DNA from: JBBKXP01 sp038251315
GTDB lineage: Bacteria > Pseudomonadota > Alphaproteobacteria > Rhodobacterales > Rhodobacteraceae
Reading direction: 5' to 3'
DNA length: 16,439 nt
Assembly: GCA_038251315.1 (NCBI GenBank)
Contig: JBBSBK010000085.1
Coordinates: 1 to 16,439, forward strand
Shown here: piece after piece, positions 13,134 through 16,439 of the stretch
How the letters are laid out: each line of letters begins with the position of its first letter
How positions within the stretch are numbered: position 1 is the stretch's first letter
The notes under the pieces: generated by a model
Seen by the model: only the letters and a program-made list of their open reading frames with translations
Database searches by the model: none
What the model was told of the DNA's origin: nothing
Made by a program: the position numbers and the translations under genes

Positions 13134-14921
13134 TCATTCGTCGTCCGCATCGTCCGGCGCCAGATCACGCAAAGCATTGGACGTCTCCTGCGCCTTGGCC
13201 AGCGACCAGCGGACGCGCGTCGCATAGGCCATCGCGCGACCGGATAAAACCACCTGTTGCGACGCACGTGGCTTTAATCGCCCGTTTTCCAGATAAACCG
13301 ACGGCTCGAGCGTCATTTCGGCGGACCCGTCGTGCCGAAAAACCCAGATCTCGCCCGATTTCAGGGCAAACGACACCGCCGCACCACCCAGATCCACCGC
13401 CGACTCGACCTCGGGATGCAGATGGAACCGGATCGCAAAAGGAATGCCGTCAAGCTTTTGCGCCTCGAACGCGCGGTCAAACCGCGCCTTGTCGCCATCC
13501 GACAGGGTCGTCAACAAGTCCTCGCCCGCAAGTCCGCGCCCGTCGAACGTCAGGTCCAGCGTGCGCGCATGGGTCAGCCCGTGGGTGCGCTGATAGCCGT
13601 TATGGGCCACTTCGAACCGGGTGCCGTCATCCAGTGCAGTCTTCTCCCAAGGGACCAGATCGGGCACATCTTCGAGCAGTTCGGGGCCGGCCATCAGCCC
13701 AGGCGCTGCCAGCCGGGACGACGAATAATCCAGTAACGACAGCGTCGCATGGCTCGGCGTGGCACGACCGGCACGCCGCCATTCTTCACCAAAACTGCGC
13801 CCCGAGCCGCAGTTGACGATCAAAGGTCGTCGCCCCGAGGTCAGTTCGAACGCATTGGTCGACGCATGTGCATCGGCGGAGGCCGGGCCGGTGGGCGGCG
13901 GAGCCGCATCCACGATCACCGTGGTCCGCCCGGCGCTCAGGCGGGCAAACCCCATGTGCAACCCGGTCTTGCGGTGGCCCCGGATGCCTGCCGCCGCCAG
14001 CGCATTGTCCAGCCGGCCCTCAAGCCCGCGCCCTCCACCGTGAAACCGCGCCAGACTGCCATCGGCATGGCGCAAGGCCCGCAAGGTCGGCGCGATCCGG
14101 CCAATCGCCGCCACCTGCGCCGCCGGCGGTTGCCGCCCGCTCTCGGTCAAGGCCTGCGCCGCCCATGTCAGCAGCGTAAAAACCTCAAGCAGTTCTTCGG
14201 GGTTGCGGGTCGGGATGCCGCCCTGATCGTCGATCTGGCTGACGCAGTCGAGGCCCAGTGCGCGCACCGCCACGTCGACATGTTGTTGCATCCCTTCAAG
14301 CGTCAGGCCCGCATAGATCAATCCGGTAAGCGCTTCAAACCGGGGCAAGCCCGGCCTGGCGGACCTCCAGCGCCGCGCCAGAAAAAGGGTCTGCGCCGCA
14401 AGCGAGCGAAAGAACAGTTCCGACGCGGCCTTTTCCGTACCGCGCAGCAGGAAAAACCCGTGGTTGATCCAGCGGATCAGGCGACGGCCGGTCAAGTCCG
14501 GGGTCCAGCCCGGGCCTGTGCCACGGCCATAGCGCAAGACCCAGTCGCTGACCCAATCCTGTGCGCGCATCCGCGCGGCCGCGTCGCCGACCGCGGCCAG
14601 ATCGTCCAGCCAGCCGCAGCCTTGCAATTGGGCGATGATGTGCGGGGTTTCAGACGGCGCGACATCCCAGATCGACGTCGCTGGCGCCTCGATCAGATGC
14701 CCCGAAAACAGGAAGTTGCCCGCGATCAACTGCCGTCCACGCGCATAGTGGCCAATGGATCGCGGTTCGGGCTGTGACACGAAACCGGTTGGCAGACGCG
14801 CCCACGACGCACGGCGCGCATGCAGGCGATGCATGAATTGGGTGCCTGTGGCACGCCATGTCTGCAAACTGGCCAAATCTGAACTGCCTCTGGCGCGGAT
14901 GAACGCATCTTGTTGTTGCAA
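13134..14921 (-). CDS. Heparinase II/III family protein
   Basis: About 595 residues, placed in the heparinase II/III family. The N-terminal half is mostly helical (GFVSQPEPRSIGHYARGRQ, LTGRRLIRWINHGF) and resembles an alpha/alpha-toroid. The C-terminal half has the beta-rich Hepar_II_III region (NAFELTSGRRPLIVNCGSG, SHATLSLLDYSSSRL, AHNGYQRTHGLTHARTL). Known members cleave acidic polysaccharides. Unlike secreted lyases, this one has no signal peptide, so it is probably cytoplasmic, and its substrate is unknown. The start is uncertain: the longest frame begins with TTG at 14919-14921 with no clear ribosome binding site. A later ATG at 14832-14834 (MHRLHARR) is closer to the family N-terminus I remember but also lacks one. 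It lies between rsmB (27-base gap) and purH (15-base gap). The conserved neighbourhood suggests a role in envelope or sugar metabolism, but that is conjecture. Confidence 0.85.
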   Translation of the reverse strand: MQQQDAFIRARGSSDLASLQTWRATGTQFMHRLHARRASWARLPTGFVSQPEPRSIGHYARGRQLIAGNFLFSGHLIEAPATSIWDVAPSETPHIIAQLQGCGWLDDLAAVGDAAARMRAQDWVSDWVLRYGRGTGPGWTPDLTGRRLIRWINHGFFLLRGTEKAASELFFRSLAAQTLFLARRWRSARPGLPRFEALTGLIYAGLTLEGMQQHVDVAVRALGLDCVSQIDDQGGIPTRNPEELLEVFTLLTWAAQALTESGRQPPAAQVAAIGRIAPTLRALRHADGSLARFHGGGRGLEGRLDNALAAAGIRGHRKTGLHMGFARLSAGRTTVIVDAAPPPTGPASADAHASTNAFELTSGRRPLIVNCGSGRSFGEEWRRAGRATPSHATLSLLDYSSSRLAAPGLMAGPELLEDVPDLVPWEKTALDDGTRFEVAHNGYQRTHGLTHARTLDLTFDGRGLAGEDLLTTLSDGDKARFDRAFEAQKLDGIPFAIRFHLHPEVESAVDLGGAAVSFALKSGEIWVFRHDGSAEMTLEPSVYLENGRLKPRASQQVVLSGRAMAYATRVRWSLAKAQETSNALRDLAPDDADDE

Positions 14922-14948
14922 CGATGATACCGGCGAACCGCGCCCAAG

Positions 14949-16214
14949 TCACGCAGGCTTTGGTAACGCCACGATGTAGAACCCGTCCATCCCGCCGATA
15001 TCCGCCCAATAATCCGGGCGAAGGCGCAGCCCGCCCTCGTCGGTGATCCAGCCCTGATCGACGCCCGGAATGGCCAGCGCGGTGCGATCCACGGTCAGGC
15101 CCGGATGGCGCGCAAGTGCTTCCTCGGCCTGCACCTCGCCCTCGTCAGGCAGCAGCGAACAGGTGCAGAACACCAGCCGCCCACCGGGACGCAGCAGGGT
15201 CAGCGCATGGTCGATCAACGCCGCCTGCAAATCAATCAGCGCCCCGAATTCCGCGCCGTCCTTGGCATAGGGCAGGTCGGGATGGCGGCGCAGTGTGCCC
15301 GTGGCAGAGCAAGGCGCATCCAACAAAACCGCATCAAAACCTGCCTGATCGTAGGTCAGCACATCGGCCACGACCGTTTCGGCAACCAACCCGGTCCGCG
15401 CCAGATTGGCGGCAACGCGCCCCATCCGCCCTTCGGACAGATCGACAGCGATAACCTGCGCCCCGGCAGCGGCAAGTTGCATCGTCTTGCCGCCCGGCGC
15501 AGCACACAAATCCAGCACCCGCTCCCCCCGCAGCGGTGCCAAAACGCGCACCGGCAGCGCCGCAGCAGCATCCTGCACCCACCAGTCACCACCGGCATAT
15601 CCCGGCAATTCCGTCACCTGGACTGATCCGGTCAGCCGCACAGAACCCGTCGGCAAAACCTTGCCACCCGTGGCCTGCGCAACCTTTTCCGGATCACCCT
15701 TGGCCGTCAGATCCAACGGCGGCGCGGCGAACTGCACCGCCTCCATCGCGACAACGGCAGGCTTGCCCCATGCCGCCACCAGCGGCTGACGCAGCCATCC
15801 CGGCAGCAGTGGCACCGGGCGGGTCGCCCAATCGGCAGGATCGACCTTGCGCAAAACGGCGTTGACCAAGCCCTTGAGGGGGGCCGTGCGCTTGTTCCGG
15901 CTGACGATCTCGACACAGGAATTAACGACGCCATGCGCCGCCGCGCCATTGCAAATCTCAACCAGCCCCAGTCGCAGCACATTGCGCACGGTCTCTGGCG
16001 GCGATTTCTTCAGAAACGGTTTCAACATCCGGTCGGCCCGGTCGATCCCGCGCAGGGTATCCAGCGCCAGCCGTTGCGCCCGTGCACGATCCTCGGGCGG
16101 CAGGTGCGCCAGCGCCCCGGCGGCCAAGGCTTCGGGCAATAACCGACCTTCGATAATCACAAGGTCCAGCAGATGATGCGCCGCGCGGCGGGCAGGCAGA
16201 CCAGCGTCAGACAT
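14949..16214 (-). CDS. rsmB: 16S rRNA (cytosine-5)-methyltransferase RsmB
   Basis: A 421-residue RsmB/Sun methyltransferase, which in E. coli makes m5C967 in 16S rRNA. The N-terminal NusB-like RNA-binding domain spans about 1-130 (ARAQRLALDTLRGIDRAD, NVLRLGLVEIC, GLVNAVLRKV). The C-terminal Rossmann methyltransferase domain has the SAM motif VLDLCAAPGGKT (233-244), DAPCSATGTLRRHPD (299-313, C302) and CTCSLLPDEGE (350-360). C352 is the expected nucleophile and C302 assists product release. Start ATG 16212-16214 is preceded by GAGGG about 5 bases upstream. It heads the minus-strand series rsmB, heparinase-like, purH, lspA, DUF3035, and is divergent from the DUF1674 gene. Confidence 0.97.
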   Translation of the reverse strand: MSDAGLPARRAAHHLLDLVIIEGRLLPEALAAGALAHLPPEDRARAQRLALDTLRGIDRADRMLKPFLKKSPPETVRNVLRLGLVEICNGAAAHGVVNSCVEIVSRNKRTAPLKGLVNAVLRKVDPADWATRPVPLLPGWLRQPLVAAWGKPAVVAMEAVQFAAPPLDLTAKGDPEKVAQATGGKVLPTGSVRLTGSVQVTELPGYAGGDWWVQDAAAALPVRVLAPLRGERVLDLCAAPGGKTMQLAAAGAQVIAVDLSEGRMGRVAANLARTGLVAETVVADVLTYDQAGFDAVLLDAPCSATGTLRRHPDLPYAKDGAEFGALIDLQAALIDHALTLLRPGGRLVFCTCSLLPDEGEVQAEEALARHPGLTVDRTALAIPGVDQGWITDEGGLRLRPDYWADIGGMDGFYIVALPKPA

Positions 16215-16223
16215 CGCACCCTC

Positions 16224-16251
16224 TTGAGCCTTGGTCCGGGCCGCCTATAAC
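16224..16251 (+). promoter_or_regulatory. Candidate sigma-70-type promoter for the DUF1674 gene
   Basis: TTGAGC (16224-16229), a 16-base spacer and TATAAC (16246-16251) resemble -35 and -10 elements. The transcript would start near 16258, about 25 bases before the ATG at 16283. The 68-base space also has to hold a promoter for rsmB. A weak candidate on the minus strand is CTTGTG, 16 bases, TATAGG. This is pattern resemblance only. Confidence 0.4.
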
Positions 16252-16282
16252 AAAGCATACGCCGCCACAAGAAAGGCCCGCC

Positions 16283-16439
16283 ATGCCTGACGACATCCCA
16301 GAAGCCGCGAAACGCGCCTTGGCCGAGGCCGAAGCCCGGCGCAAAGCCGCCAAACCCACCGACCTGCCCCCCGAAAAAGGCGGGCGCGACGGGCCGGAGC
16401 CGGTGCGCTATGGCGATTGGGAACGCAAAGGGATCGCGA
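16283..16439 (+). CDS. DUF1674 (SDHAF4-type) protein, N-terminal fragment
   Basis: A small protein cut by the right window edge after about 52 residues. It starts at ATG 16283-16285, with AAAGG 7 bases upstream. The N-terminal part is charged and helical (PEAAKRALAEAEARRKAA). Next comes the family signature GRDGPEPVRYGDWERKGIA, which in complete members continues to the C-terminus soon after. DUF1674 is the domain of SDHAF4, the mitochondrial assembly factor that promotes flavination of the succinate dehydrogenase subunit SdhA. The bacterial members are often left as hypothetical. The gene is divergent from rsmB with a 68-base gap. Confidence 0.88.
   Translation, partial: MPDDIPEAAKRALAEAEARRKAAKPTDLPPEKGGRDGPEPVRYGDWERKGIA

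Noticed and set aside
12276..13247. Plus-strand open frame of 323 codons opposite purH and the heparinase-like gene
   Set aside because: It is antisense to two well-supported genes, and its low-complexity basic product has no family resemblance.
1..16439. Mobile elements, CRISPR arrays, tRNA/rRNA genes, toxin-antitoxin or phage-defence genes
   Set aside because: Every stretch larger than about 230 bases is occupied by a recognisable gene. I saw no direct repeats with spacers, no transposase or integrase motifs and no tRNA-like cloverleaf.

Overview
The window looks like chromosomal DNA from a Rhodobacterales alphaproteobacterium of the roseobacter group. It is GC-rich and compact. The ECF sigma factor and zinc anti-sigma pair closely resembles RpoE-ChrR of Rhodobacter sphaeroides, and the order rsmB - heparinase-like - purH - lspA - DUF3035 is, from memory, typical of that order. 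This assignment comes from protein resemblance, not from a search. I see no rRNA, tRNA, CRISPR array, insertion sequence or prophage gene.

Left region (1-4008). A sigma factor/anti-sigma pair (rpoE-chrR, plus strand) is divergent from a minus-strand operon encoding an FAD-dependent oxidoreductase, a DUF1365 protein and an MFS transporter cut by the window edge. Both junctions in that operon are 4-base GTGA stop/start overlaps. The space between the divergent units holds two back-to-back promoter-like elements with the same 18-base spacer. In R. sphaeroides the homologues of the oxidoreductase and DUF1365 protein sit beside rpoE-chrR and were linked to the singlet-oxygen response, ChrR turnover and furan fatty acids, so this is most likely a membrane photo-oxidative stress module. 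A small lipoprotein gene converges on chrR with directly abutting stop codons.

Middle region (4040-7634). mutL, rmuC and a HutD/Ves-type gene form a minus-strand operon with 4-base overlaps. MutL carries the C-terminal endonuclease motifs expected where there is no MutH. RmuC is a membrane-anchored, coiled-coil protein with a nuclease-like fold.

Right region (7722-16439). Two exported M16 (insulinase-type) proteins follow: a catalytic one with HxxEH, then a probable non-catalytic partner. Upstream of them is a minus-strand series: rsmB (16S rRNA m5C methyltransferase), a cytoplasmic heparinase II/III-like protein, purH, lspA (lipoprotein signal peptidase) and a DUF3035 lipoprotein. At the right edge a plus-strand gene for a DUF1674/SDHAF4-type protein begins, divergent from rsmB.

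Most of the window is ordinary housekeeping sequence. The parts most worth a second look are the putative RpoE regulon locus at the left, two overlapping and mutually exclusive inverted repeats upstream of mutL (7691-7715), and a ribosome binding site embedded in the C-terminal codons of the catalytic M16 gene.
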